DNA from: Persicobacter psychrovividus
Lineage (GTDB): Bacteria; Bacteroidota; Bacteroidia; Cytophagales; Cyclobacteriaceae
Reading direction: 5' to 3'
Assembly: GCF_036492425.1 (NCBI RefSeq)
Contig: NZ_AP025294.1
Span: 186,001-250,000 of the forward strand
DNA length: 64,000 nucleotides
The notes beneath the pieces are model-generated. The model worked only from the letters and a program-made list of their open reading frames with translations. It ran no database searches and was not told the origin of the DNA. A program made the translations under genes and the position numbers. Of this stretch, positions 27,234 through 36,921 are shown piece by piece. Numbering within the stretch: position 1 is the stretch's first letter; the number at the start of each line of letters is the position of its first letter.

Positions 27234-28499
27234 TCACCTGCGCTCGCAATTGGGGTTGTAACTATAGCGACTTTGACTTCTTTCCCAAATGTCGTCTATG
27301 CAGGCTGGAAGCCATTCGAGGGGATTGTATTGAATATAAAAACTTTCCAAACGTTCAATATTGCAAATACTCATTGGCAAACTGCTCAGGCTGTTACTTT
27401 GTAAGTCTAAGCTGGTAATTTTAGTACATTGACCGATCTCATCGGGAAGGTGGGTAATGGCGTTCTGTCGGAGATACAAACCATCTAACTTCTTGAGGTT
27501 GCCAATATTAGGAGGTAGGGATGTTAACTTATTATTTCTTAATACCAACCTCTCAATATTAGGGTTATTCAGTATATCAACGGGGAAATCTTTATCTTCC
27601 AAACCTAAGCCTTCGAGGTAAACCAACCTTAAAGTAGGCATATCACCTATTCGCTTGGGAAATTTTTTGATGCCACTATCGTCTAAGTACAAGTATTCTA
27701 AAGGAAGGTCCGCAAAGCTTTCCGGTAAAGCGGTTAGCTGTTTGGTTTCTCGAAGATTTATCTCTTTCAAGTTTACTGCCCCAATATTTTCGGGTAATGC
27801 CTCAATTTTACTTCTGTTTAGCTCTAATATTTTTAGGTTTTTGAGCTTGCAGAGCTCATCAGGTAAGGTTTTGATTGGCGTTTCACGTAGGGTTAATGTT
27901 TCTAAATTTGTCAATTGTCCAATTTCCGCTGGCAGGCTTTTGATCTGTAATTTATCCAGAAACAAGTCTTTCAATTGGGTTAATTGTGCAATTTCTGGTG
28001 GGATGACTTTGATCGGTGTTTCGTCAAAACTTAGCCTTGTTAATTGTGGAAGGCGCTGAATGATTTCTATTGGAAATTCCTGAATAGGATTTCCATCCAA
28101 AAAAAGCTCTTTTAAATGAGGAATTTCTAATACTTCCTTAGGAATGTGAGATAAATTACATGACCCAATGCTTAAACCCGTTAACGAAGGATATTCTGAA
28201 AGCGAAGCTAAATCTTGAAGTGCTTCGGGGTGATTCGAAAATCGTAAAGCGCTAACTTTTTTTTTGTCAATGTCAGATAGGATATCATTCCAATTGGAGA
28301 TGTCTTCTTTAGCTCGCCGAAAATCAATAGTATATTGACCATTTTTATGAATAAGATAAAATGGATTATACCCATCGCTATATTTTTGTTGGAGATCATT
28401 AAGAATTTCAATCATTTTTTCTTCTTTACTTTTAAGAGTGCAAGCAGATAAAGCCAATAGCGCAATCATCCATATTTTATTTCCAATAATCCGAGGCAT
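27234..28499 (-). CDS. leucine-rich-repeat lipoprotein (unit B2)
   Basis: This 421-aa paralogue has lipobox 'LLALSAC' (Cys20). It lacks a few residues after the Cys compared with B1 and has its own set of repeats in the first half ('LFLDKLQIKSLPAEIGQL') and second half ('LRETKQLTALPESFADLPLE', 'LVLRNNKLTSLPPNIGNL', ending 'DDIWERSQSRYSYNPNCERR'). The second half recurs almost unchanged in the B4 copy, whose first half comes from the B3 type. It is likely a membrane-anchored protein-binding factor. Confidence 0.8.
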   Translation of the reverse strand: MPRIIGNKIWMIALLALSACTLKSKEEKMIEILNDLQQKYSDGYNPFYLIHKNGQYTIDFRRAKEDISNWNDILSDIDKKKVSALRFSNHPEALQDLASLSEYPSLTGLSIGSCNLSHIPKEVLEIPHLKELFLDGNPIQEFPIEIIQRLPQLTRLSFDETPIKVIPPEIAQLTQLKDLFLDKLQIKSLPAEIGQLTNLETLTLRETPIKTLPDELCKLKNLKILELNRSKIEALPENIGAVNLKEINLRETKQLTALPESFADLPLEYLYLDDSGIKKFPKRIGDMPTLRLVYLEGLGLEDKDFPVDILNNPNIERLVLRNNKLTSLPPNIGNLKKLDGLYLRQNAITHLPDEIGQCTKITSLDLQSNSLSSLPMSICNIERLESFYIQYNPLEWLPACIDDIWERSQSRYSYNPNCERR

Positions 28500-28851
28500 A
28501 ACTTCTATTTTTGAGGTATAAATAATGCAAAACTAATTTTTCAAATTGAGCTAAATCTAAGGGATTATAAGAGATCATGTCGTTGTCTTTATTCCAATTA
28601 AATACACTCACCCCTAAAGGATTATTCTCTGCAATATCTTTTAAGGATTCTCCCCAAGCATTCTCAATATCAAAGCCCATGAGTATACCAACTTTCTGCT
28701 CAGCATTCCCCTTGGCATTTGTTTCAGTCACCAGTGCTTGGATTTGGTTATTGAAACTTTCTAACACCCCATTTATTCCGCTTTTATGGGTGGTTTTATA
28801 GATTTCCCAATCGGAGCAGGAGTAGTGGCCACGGGTTTTGTTTTTCTGCAT
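28477..28851 (-). CDS. conserved ~124-aa protein of unknown function (unit B2)
   Basis: This is a divergent copy of the ~125-aa ORF ('MQKNKTRGHYSCSDWEIYK', 'GILMGFDIENAWGESLKDI', 'NKDNDMISYNPLDL'), clearly distinct from the near-identical B1, B3 and B4 copies. Differences are mostly substitutions that keep the frame, which suggests selection on the protein. It overlaps the LRR start by 23 bases. Confidence 0.55.
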   Translation of the reverse strand: MQKNKTRGHYSCSDWEIYKTTHKSGINGVLESFNNQIQALVTETNAKGNAEQKVGILMGFDIENAWGESLKDIAENNPLGVSVFNWNKDNDMISYNPLDLAQFEKLVLHYLYLKNRSYASDYWK

Positions 28852-28891
28852 GGCGATGAGTTTTTCTCGGAGCTCAGTTCATCCAAGGTCG

Positions 28892-29080
28892 TTAGTTCTT
28901 AAGGTTCAAGCATTTGCCCCAATACCCTTCTAATATGGGATGCCAAGAGATAAGGGTCTCCCAATTTTGGCTGGTGTTAGTAAAGCGTACTTGGACTAAT
29001 TTATTCACCTGATTAATGTGAGCCAATGTTGATGAATCAATAGGTTTTGTTTGGTTTTCCAAGGTTGATATTTCCTTCAT
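28892..29080 (-). CDS. conserved ~60-aa ORF, altered C-terminus (unit B2)
   Basis: Copy of the 41615-41797 ORF. A C4 run (28917-28920) replaces C5, changing the last residues from 'YWGQMLEP' to 'YWGKCLNLKN'. Start at the ATG at 29080. Unknown function; possibly the 5' remnant of a longer gene whose 3' part is the ~125-aa ORF. Confidence 0.45.
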   Translation of the reverse strand: MKEISTLENQTKPIDSSTLAHINQVNKLVQVRFTNTSQNWETLISWHPILEGYWGKCLNLKN

Positions 29081-29281
29081 ATTTAGGATATACAAAGTGT
29101 ATGATGAAGCATTTAATTTGATGATTTAAATATAATTATACAAGGTGACTTTATTGTTTTAATTAATTTCTAATGATTTAAGCAGACACATAGGTTAGCC
29201 CACAATGTCATTATGTTAGGAGCCTTGCCGTTCGAAAATATGCTATCACCCCTTCCAAAAATATGATTTCTACTACCGTAG

Positions 29282-29315
29282 GGACGTTGCATGCAACGTC
29301 CGTACCGAAAGGTAC
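29282..29315. repeat. REP-like palindromic element (copy 3)
   Basis: Perfect GGACGTTGCATGCAACGTCC plus GTACCGAAAGGTAC hairpin at the B2/B3 boundary. Confidence 0.8.
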
Positions 29316-29507
29316 AAAAATATTCGACAGCCAAGGTTCGATCTACCCGAAAACCCTCAAGCCAATGACATTGAGCCAGCCCTTTCCGTTTAGTCAGCTT
29401 GTTCATATGCTTTTACCCCACGCAAAAATACCAACGATTCCTATTTTGATTGATATTAGTATCAATAGTTGATAAAATTTTATATTTTTACCTTAAATCA
29501 TATCAAC

Positions 29508-30989
29508 ATGAATCGCTACCTATTTTTCCTTATTTTTTGTATCAATATGATCACCAATGCTATGGCGCAAAAGCTGAATCCTTCAGTTTACCGTTCGGAA
29601 TCCAAATACCTTGCAAATTTTGAACGGGCCGATGATGTCTTGGTGCCTTACCGTGTAGGCGAGCTGTTTGGTTATATGAATAAAGATAAGGAACTTGTGA
29701 TTGAACCCCAATGGCAGGATGCCTTTCCCTTCCGACATGGAGTAGCGGCCGTAGGCAAACATTTCTATAAAAAAGGAGCATACGAGGTCGATACCACTAC
29801 CCTGTATGCGCTGATCAATACCCAAGGGGAACTTTTAACAGATTATAGTTATTGGCAGATTATGCCAGCGGATGACAATCATTTGGCGGAAGCATTGCAT
29901 ATCAGTGGCTATTGGGGCGCCCTGAACACCAAGGGGGAAGAGCAGATTCCGATGGGTTTTAAAGAAATATATTATCAACAAACCGGTATTTACAAAGTCA
30001 AATACGATGGTAAGGCGGGCTTCATTGATAAAAATGCCAAGGTGGTTTTCCCTATTGAATATGATGATGTATCGCTTTGCCGTGATTTGGATAGCTATAT
30101 GGTTGAAAAAGAAGGCAAACAAGCCTATTATGATGCGGACTTTAAGCCTATCACGGGCTTTGACTATAAGGCCAATCGCTTAGATGCCGGCTTTATGTTT
30201 GGCATGGCACGTGTGCATAAAGGAGATCAAACTATGATCATCAATAAAAAAGGGGAGGTGTTGGTTAATATCACCGAAATGGGTTATGAGAGCTGCTCGA
30301 TTTTAGCCCATGATTTCATTTCTATTGATTTAGCGCATCCTGATCCAAAAGATTTTATTGATCAGTATAAGAGGTTTACCGGAATGATGAGGGCATCTAC
30401 CAAGGAGCTTATTGTTGACCCTAAAGAAATGGGATATTACTCTATTTCGACATTATATACCGAAGATGTAGCTCCTCCTCTTTTCATTTTCATTAATACC
30501 GATTATATGTTGGGTGATTCTCGTAGAAGAATTGGACTTATGGATACTGAAGGGAAGATTATCCTTCCTGCGGACTATTATTTAATTAGATCTACTTATG
30601 CAAATAATGGTATATTTTTATTAGATGGTGAAAAAGGAGGAGTATCATCTTATTTATTTAATAGTATTACTTTAAAAAGAACAGAACCAATACCTGGTTG
30701 GTTGTTTAGGTTGTCAATGCCCTTTAATACTGGTTTAATTTTACTTAGTTATCTGGTAAAACATAAAGACAAGGAATATTATGGATTAGTGGATCTTGAG
30801 GGAAAGGTAATTATACCTCCCAAATATGATCGTTTTAAAGGCTTTGATGAACAATATTTTGCAACAGAAGGCATTTACCATGTGGTACACCATGATCAAA
30901 ATTTTATATTGATGCTTTTGGCTATGAATACAAAAGGTAAGAACGATAAAGTAAGCTCTTATTTACAAAGCTCTTGTTCAAACAAATGA
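29508..30989 (+). CDS. exported WG-repeat protein (variant c), frameshifted tail
   Basis: The ORF is identical in type to the 16806 gene until the last codons. There an A4 run (30898-30901) stands where the paralogues have A5, so the normal ending 'QKFYIDAFGYEYKR' is replaced by 'QNFILMLLAMNTKGKNDK' and the frame runs on to 30989, 31 bases into the convergent cassette. The N-terminal part has private changes ('KLNPSVYR', 'FERADD'). The damage is limited to the final ~14 residues, so the product could still fold, or the base could be a sequencing error. Confidence 0.7.
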   Translation: MNRYLFFLIFCINMITNAMAQKLNPSVYRSESKYLANFERADDVLVPYRVGELFGYMNKDKELVIEPQWQDAFPFRHGVAAVGKHFYKKGAYEVDTTTLYALINTQGELLTDYSYWQIMPADDNHLAEALHISGYWGALNTKGEEQIPMGFKEIYYQQTGIYKVKYDGKAGFIDKNAKVVFPIEYDDVSLCRDLDSYMVEKEGKQAYYDADFKPITGFDYKANRLDAGFMFGMARVHKGDQTMIINKKGEVLVNITEMGYESCSILAHDFISIDLAHPDPKDFIDQYKRFTGMMRASTKELIVDPKEMGYYSISTLYTEDVAPPLFIFINTDYMLGDSRRRIGLMDTEGKIILPADYYLIRSTYANNGIFLLDGEKGGVSSYLFNSITLKRTEPIPGWLFRLSMPFNTGLILLSYLVKHKDKEYYGLVDLEGKVIIPPKYDRFKGFDEQYFATEGIYHVVHHDQNFILMLLAMNTKGKNDKVSSYLQSSCSNK

Positions 30990-32266
30990 TGCATAAATTT
31001 TGGGATGTCCGATTTAGGGAAATTATGGGTCAAAATGATATTCAACATATGACTTACTTGGGATAGGAAAAACTCTCGAATATCAATATGATAGACTAAT
31101 CCCCCATGAACATCTCCAAAAAGTTTGGCTTTGAGGCCACCCGCTACTTGAAAACCAGCGGCTACCCCCACTCCCATTTGGGTATGCAATTCAATGGATG
31201 AGAAGAAGTCATCTTTGAAAATTTCGAAATAGCGTTTATATTCTTCTGTTGAAAGGAAATTATTGAATTCAGAATCTCGTAGCTCATTCATCCATTCAGC
31301 AAACTCTTGGATGGCATTTGTCAATCCCTTTGCTGAAAGGTACTCTATAAAGTCTCTAACTAACCCTTTTAGTATCGATGGATCCGCCTGATACAACACC
31401 CCAAAATCTAACTCAAACTCTAAAAAAGCATCGAAGTCATAGAAATTGCTTTGATACTCTTTTTTTTGCAGGGCTTGGTTTTCTTTTTGCCGTTGTTTGA
31501 TGCTATTGGCAATACGGCTGGCGGGATTCCAGTCCAACAGGTGGATGCGTTTTTTGATTTTGAGGTCTTTGATGAGGTTGAATACCTGATCAACTTCTAA
31601 TTTTCGACCTTTTGACAAAACCCCAAGAATATCCATCTTCCCTTCCATCTGTGCCTCATAAGCAGCCGCCTCATACAAATCCATATCCCCTTTGGTGGTG
31701 AAGAAGAACATTTGATAATCGTCTTTGTCTTGGTCGAAGATGAATTTGATGCCCATTCCTCTTTGGAAAATGGGTCCCCATTTACCTAAAAGCGGAAGGT
31801 TGACCTTCCCGTGGGCATCGGCCGCTAACTCTACGGAGACTGACATCACTTCTTTATCGATGACGATCCTTCCATCGGCTTGCGCTTTGAGTTTACGATC
31901 CCATTCCACCGCTCCGGTAATCTGTGCGCCCAATAAAGCTGAAATGTCGATATTGGCAGAACGTTTAAAGATCTCCCTGAGGGTGGTCTTTTTGGATTGA
32001 TGGTTTTTCGAAGGGACAACCAGATCGATCCATCGGCTGCTGAAGTTGTCTGCCATGCGCTCATCGGCATGGGAGCCTTTGGAGACAAAAGCGTCCTTTT
32101 CCTTGTCTGTGGCGGCTTTTTTGAGCCCTAAGCTACCTCCTGCATTCACTTGGCCAGCAATTCCCACGGCCAATTTTGATTTGGTTAGATAATGATGCGG
32201 ATCAAGTTGACTGCCCATAAAGGCATCAAGGAAAACGCCCGTGGCGGTCCCCAATTCATGCTTCAT
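30959..32266 (-). CDS. 5'-truncated C-terminal cassette of the 856-aa protein (unit B3)
   Basis: This 435-aa frame starts at an ATG ('MKHELGTATG') created by one base change. The GTG-initiated leader of the other units is closed here by an in-frame TAG. It has a private internal block, 'KMDILGVLSKGRKLEVDQ', replacing 'NEKLLNILEDDDDLDIDF'. The tail is the 'SILKGLVRDFIEYLS' / 'NELRDSEF' variant. The block-wise replacement with the frame kept is typical of recombination between functional variants rather than random decay. Confidence 0.7.
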   Translation of the reverse strand: MKHELGTATGVFLDAFMGSQLDPHHYLTKSKLAVGIAGQVNAGGSLGLKKAATDKEKDAFVSKGSHADERMADNFSSRWIDLVVPSKNHQSKKTTLREIFKRSANIDISALLGAQITGAVEWDRKLKAQADGRIVIDKEVMSVSVELAADAHGKVNLPLLGKWGPIFQRGMGIKFIFDQDKDDYQMFFFTTKGDMDLYEAAAYEAQMEGKMDILGVLSKGRKLEVDQVFNLIKDLKIKKRIHLLDWNPASRIANSIKQRQKENQALQKKEYQSNFYDFDAFLEFELDFGVLYQADPSILKGLVRDFIEYLSAKGLTNAIQEFAEWMNELRDSEFNNFLSTEEYKRYFEIFKDDFFSSIELHTQMGVGVAAGFQVAGGLKAKLFGDVHGGLVYHIDIREFFLSQVSHMLNIILTHNFPKSDIPKFMHHLFEQELCK

Positions 32267-32315
32267 GGAGGAAATGTGCGGGGATCGCTACCTCCCCACA
32301 TCTTCCCTCGAAAAA

Positions 32316-33590
32316 TCACCTGCGCTCACAATTGGGAATGTAATCATAGCGCCCTCTTCCTACCCAAATGTCGTCTATGCAAGCTGGAAGCCATTCGAGG
32401 GGATTGTATTGAATATAAAAATCATCCAATCGTTCAATATTGCAGATGCTCATCGGTAAACTGCTCAGACTGTTACTTTGTAAGTCTAAGGTGGTAATTT
32501 TAGTACATTGACCGATCTCATCGGGAAGGTGGGTAATGGCGTTTTGTCGCAGATATAATTCATCTAACTTCTTTAGATTACCGATATTGGGAGGTAAAAC
32601 CGTTAGTTTATTATTTCTTAATACCAACCTCTCGATATTGGGATTATTCAATAGCTCAACGGGGAAATCTTTGTCTTCCAACCCCAAGCCTTCGAGGTAA
32701 ACCAACCTTAAAGTAGGCATATGACCTATTCGCTTGGGAAATTTTTTAACGCCACTATTCACTAAGTATAAAGTTTCTAATGGAAGATCCGCAAAGCTTT
32801 CGGGCAAAGCAGTCAAATGCTTTGTATTCCAAAGATCTATCCTTTTCAGGTTTACTGCTCCTATATTTTCAGGCAAAGCCTCAATTTTACTCTTGTCCAG
32901 CTCTAATCTTTCCAGTTTTTTGAGCTTGCAAAGCTCATCAGGTAAAGTTTTCATAGGCGTTTCTTGTAAGGTTAATGTTTCCAAATTTGCCAATTGTCCA
33001 ATTTCCGCTGGCAGGCTATTGATCTGTAATTTATTTAGATACAAGTCCTTCAAGTGGGTTAATTGTCCAATTTCCGGTGGGATGACCTTGATGGGTGTTT
33101 CGTCAAAACTTAGCCTTGTTAATTGTGGAAGGTGCTGAATGATTTCCATTGGAAATTCCTGAATAGGATTACCATCCAAAAAAAGCTCTTTCAATTGGGG
33201 GATGGCTAATATCTTTTCCGGAATATGAGATAAATTACAAAACCCAATACTTAAACCTGTTAACGAAGGGTATTCTGAGAGCGAAGCTAAATCGTGAAGT
33301 GCTTCGGGATGATTATCAAAATCAAAAAATCTGACTTTATTTTTATCAATACCCGAAAGAATTTCGTTCCAATTTGAGATGTCATCCTTCACTCGGCTAA
33401 ATTCAATATAATATTTTCCAGTTTCATTAAGGTGATAAATTGAATTATATCCATCGCCATATTTTTGTTGGAGCTCATTAAGAATTTCAATCATTTTTTC
33501 TTCTTTGATTTTTTCAGGACTTTTAGCGGTACAGGCACATAAAGCCAAAAGCAAGAGTATTAATATTTTATTTCCAATAATCGGAGGCAT
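32316..33590 (-). CDS. leucine-rich-repeat lipoprotein (unit B3)
   Basis: This 424-aa paralogue has a different signal region ('ILILLLLALCACTAKSPEK', Cys20 of the lipobox). Its repeat set is partly shared with B1 (second half 'LWNTKHLTALPESF', 'LVNSGVKKFPKRIG', ending 'VGRGRYDYIPNCERR') and partly with B4 (first half). The gap to the truncated cassette is 49 bases because the cassette starts later in this unit. Likely lipid-anchored and protein-binding. Confidence 0.8.
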   Translation of the reverse strand: MPPIIGNKILILLLLALCACTAKSPEKIKEEKMIEILNELQQKYGDGYNSIYHLNETGKYYIEFSRVKDDISNWNEILSGIDKNKVRFFDFDNHPEALHDLASLSEYPSLTGLSIGFCNLSHIPEKILAIPQLKELFLDGNPIQEFPMEIIQHLPQLTRLSFDETPIKVIPPEIGQLTHLKDLYLNKLQINSLPAEIGQLANLETLTLQETPMKTLPDELCKLKKLERLELDKSKIEALPENIGAVNLKRIDLWNTKHLTALPESFADLPLETLYLVNSGVKKFPKRIGHMPTLRLVYLEGLGLEDKDFPVELLNNPNIERLVLRNNKLTVLPPNIGNLKKLDELYLRQNAITHLPDEIGQCTKITTLDLQSNSLSSLPMSICNIERLDDFYIQYNPLEWLPACIDDIWVGRGRYDYIPNCERR

Positions 33591-33945
33591 AACTTCTATT
33601 TTTGAGGTATAAATAATGCAATACTAATTTTTCAAATTGCGTCAAGTTCAAAGGATTATAGCTAACCATTCCTGTTCTCTTATTCCAATTAAATACACTC
33701 ACCCCTAAAGGATTATTCTTAGCGATCTGTACCAAGGATTCCCCCCAGGCATCTTTAATTTTAAGTCCCATAACCACCACTTCAATCTTCTGCTCAGCAT
33801 TCCCTTTGGCATTTGTATCAGCCACCAGTGCTTCCATTTGCTGATTGAAACTTTCTAACACTCCTTCTATTCCGCTTTTATGGGTGGTTTTATAGATTTC
33901 CCAATCGGAGCAGGAGTAGTTGCCATGGGCTTTGTTTTTCTGCAT
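33568..33945 (-). CDS. conserved ~125-aa protein of unknown function (unit B3)
   Basis: The protein is identical to that of B1 (20864-21241) and B4 (41190-41567). It overlaps the LRR gene start by 23 bases. No domain is recognised. Confidence 0.55.
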   Translation of the reverse strand: MQKNKAHGNYSCSDWEIYKTTHKSGIEGVLESFNQQMEALVADTNAKGNAEQKIEVVVMGLKIKDAWGESLVQIAKNNPLGVSVFNWNKRTGMVSYNPLNLTQFEKLVLHYLYLKNRSYASDYWK

Positions 33946-33985
33946 GTCGATGAGTTTTTCTCGGAGCTCAGTTCATCCAAGGTCG

Positions 33986-34174
33986 TTAGTTCTTAAGGTT
34001 CAAGCATTTGCCCCAATACCCTTCTAATATGGGATGCCAAGAGATAAGGGTCTCCCAATTTTGGCTGGTGTTAGTAAAGCGTACTTGGACTAATTTATTC
34101 ACCTGATTAATGTGAGCCAATGTTGATGAATCAATAGGTTTTGTTTGGTTTTCCAAGGTTGATATTTCCTTCAT
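33986..34174 (-). CDS. conserved ~60-aa ORF, altered C-terminus (unit B3)
   Basis: Same as the B2 copy, including the C4 run (34011-34014) that changes the last residues relative to the C5 copies. ATG at 34174. Function unknown. Confidence 0.45.
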   Translation of the reverse strand: MKEISTLENQTKPIDSSTLAHINQVNKLVQVRFTNTSQNWETLISWHPILEGYWGKCLNLKN

Positions 34175-34375
34175 ATTTAGGATATACAAAGTGTATGATG
34201 AAGCATTTAATTTGATGATTTAAATATAATTATACAAGGTGACTTTATTGTTTTAATTAATTTCTAATGATTTAAGCAGACACATAGGTTAGCCCACAAT
34301 GTCATTATGTTAGGAGCCTTGCCGTTCGAAAATATGCTATCACCCCTTCCAAAAATATGATTTCTACTACCGTAG

Positions 34376-34409
34376 GGACGTTGCATGCAACGTCCGTACC
34401 GAAAGGTAC
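34376..34409. repeat. REP-like palindromic element (copy 4)
   Basis: Perfect 20-bp palindrome plus GTACCGAAAGGTAC hairpin at the B3/B4 boundary. Confidence 0.8.
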
Positions 34410-34601
34410 AAAAATATTCGACAGCCAAGATTCGATCTACCCGAAAACCCTCAAGCCAATGACATTGAGCCAGCCCTTTCCGTTTAGTCAGCTTGTTCAT
34501 ATGCTTTTACCCCACGCAAAAATACCAACGATTCCTATTTTGATTGATATTAGTATCAATAGTTGATAAAATTTTATATTTTTACCTTAAATCATATCAA
34601 C

Positions 34602-36034
34602 ATGAATCGCTACCTATTTTTCCTTATTTTTTGTATCAATATGATCACCAACGCTATGGCACAAACGCTGAATGCTTCAGTTTACCGTTCGGAATCCAAA
34701 TACCTTGCAAATTTTGAACTGGCCGATGATGTCTTGGTGCCTTACCGTGTGGGCGAGCTGTTTGGCTATATGAATAAAGATAAAGAGTTGGTGATTGAAC
34801 CTCAATGGCAGGATGCCTTTCCCTTCCGACATGGAGTGGCGGCAGTGGGTAAACATTTCTATAAAAAAGGAGCATACGAAGTCGATACCACTACCCTTTA
34901 TGCCCTGATCAATACCCAAGGGGAACTTTTGACGGATTATAGTTATCATACCATTAAGCCGTTTGATGCCAATGGATTAGGTAAAGCTAAACACATCAGT
35001 GGCTATTGGGGCGCCCTGAACACCAAGGGGAAGAGCAGATTCCGATGGGTTTTAAGCGAATATATTATCAACAAACGGGGATTTACAAAGTCAAATACGA
35101 TGGTAAGGCGGGCTTCATTGATAAAAATGCCAAGGTGGTTTTCCCTATTGAATATGATGATGTATCGCTTTGCCGTGATTTGGATAGCTATATGGTTGAA
35201 AAAGACGGCAAACAAGCCTATTATGATGCGGACTTTAAGCCTATCACGGGCTTTGACTATAAGGCCAATCGCTTAGATGCCGGCTTTATGTTTGGCATGG
35301 CACGTGTGCATAAAGGAGATCAAACTATGATCATCAATAAAAAAGGGGAGGTGTTGGTTAATATCACCGAAATGGGTTATGAGAGCTGCTCGATTTTAGC
35401 CCATGATTTCATTTCTATTGATTTAGCGCATCCTGATCCAAAAGATTTTATTGATCAGTATAAGAGGTTTACCGGAATGATGAGGGCATCTACCAAGGAG
35501 CTTATTGTTGACCCTAAAGAAATGGGATATTACTCTATTTCGACATTATATACCGAAGATGTAGCTCCTCCTCTTTTCATTTTCATTAATACCGATTATA
35601 TGTTGGGTGATTCTCGTAGAAGAATTGGACTTATGGATACTGAAGGGAAGATTATCCTTCCTGCGGACTATTATTTAATTAGATCTACTTATGCAAATAA
35701 TGGTATATTTTTATTAGATGGTGAAAAAGGAGGAGTATCATCTTATTTATTTAATAGTATTACTTTAAAAAGAACAGAACCAATACCTGGTTGGTTGTTT
35801 AGGTTGTCAATGCCCTTTAATACTGGTTTAATTTTACTTAGTTATCTGGTAAAACATAAAGACAAGGAATATTATGGATTAGTGGATCTTGAGGGAAAGG
35901 TAATTATACCTCCCAAATATGATCGTTTTAAAGGCTTTGATGAACAATATTTTGCAACAGAAGGCATTTACCATGTGGTACACCATGATCAAAAATTTTA
36001 TATTGATGCTTTTGGCTATGAATACAAAAGGTAA
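34602..36034 (+). pseudogene. WG-repeat protein, frameshifted in the middle (variant c)
   Basis: A G4 run at 35027-35030 replaces the G5 of all other copies, within 'WGALNTKGEEQ'. The frame from 34602 ends at 35276 after a missense tail. The correct frame resumes and is open to 36034 with no other defect. The rest matches the 42225 copy almost exactly, so the loss of one base is very recent or a sequencing artefact. Confidence 0.75.
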
Positions 36035-36189
36035 GAACGATAAAGTAAGCTCTTATTTACAAAGCTCTTGTTCAAACAAATGATGCATAAATTTTGGGAT
36101 TGGATATACCGTTCATATTGACACCCCCTAACGGGCATATTGACACCCCCCTGTTTCAGTTCGGGGAATGGCAGAAGTTTGTTTTCAAG

Positions 36190-36912
36190 TTAACTTAATT
36201 TTCTCCTACTTTCGCCTTTTAATTCTATTCTGTGGGAGGTATGTACCAAACGGTCCAAAATAGCATCGGCGATGGTGCGTTCGTTGATGATCTCATACCA
36301 GTCGCTTACGGGCATCTGGCTGATGATAATGGTGGACTTTCGAGCATGTCGGTCTTCAATCACCTCCATTAGGTCTTGTTGCTGTTGTGCGTCGAGTTTT
36401 TGCAGACCAAAGTCATCGATTATGAGCAGGTCGGCTTTGGCAAGTTTGACAAATAATTTGGCAATCGTACCGTCTATTCGGGCAACCTTCAGACTGGCCA
36501 TCAGCTTTTTGAAGTTAAAATAGAGGGTGCTATTTCCTTGGGTACATGCCTGATAGCCCAACGCTGAGGCAACAAAACTTTTACCACATCCGGTGGCTCC
36601 AGTTACAAGTACGGATTGTCCTTTTCCAATGTACTCTCCGGTAGCCAGTTGCATAACCTGCCCCTTGTCAAGCCCTCTGTTGGTATCAAAGTGTAGCTCG
36701 GCAACACTGGCCTGGTAGCGAAAGTTAGCTGTCCTTATCAGGCGTTTTTCCCTGTTGGTCTGCCGGTGGTCTGCTTCTGCCTGAAGCAGCAGGTTCAGCC
36801 CGTCGGTAAGGCTCAATTCATGAAGCTGTTTGCTTTGCCTGAGCGTCTCCCACTGCAGGCTCATTCCTTTGAATGAAAGCTCTGATAGCTGTTTTTCGAT
36901 TAATGAATACAT
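36190..36912 (-). CDS. istB: IS21-family helper ATPase IstB
   Basis: 240-aa AAA+ helper, same protein as 21513-22235, with 'GATGCGKS' and 'LLIIDDFG' motifs; intact. Confidence 0.95.
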   Translation of the reverse strand: MYSLIEKQLSELSFKGMSLQWETLRQSKQLHELSLTDGLNLLLQAEADHRQTNREKRLIRTANFRYQASVAELHFDTNRGLDKGQVMQLATGEYIGKGQSVLVTGATGCGKSFVASALGYQACTQGNSTLYFNFKKLMASLKVARIDGTIAKLFVKLAKADLLIIDDFGLQKLDAQQQQDLMEVIEDRHARKSTIIISQMPVSDWYEIINERTIADAILDRLVHTSHRIELKGESRRKLS

Positions 36913-36921
36913 AATGTTGGT

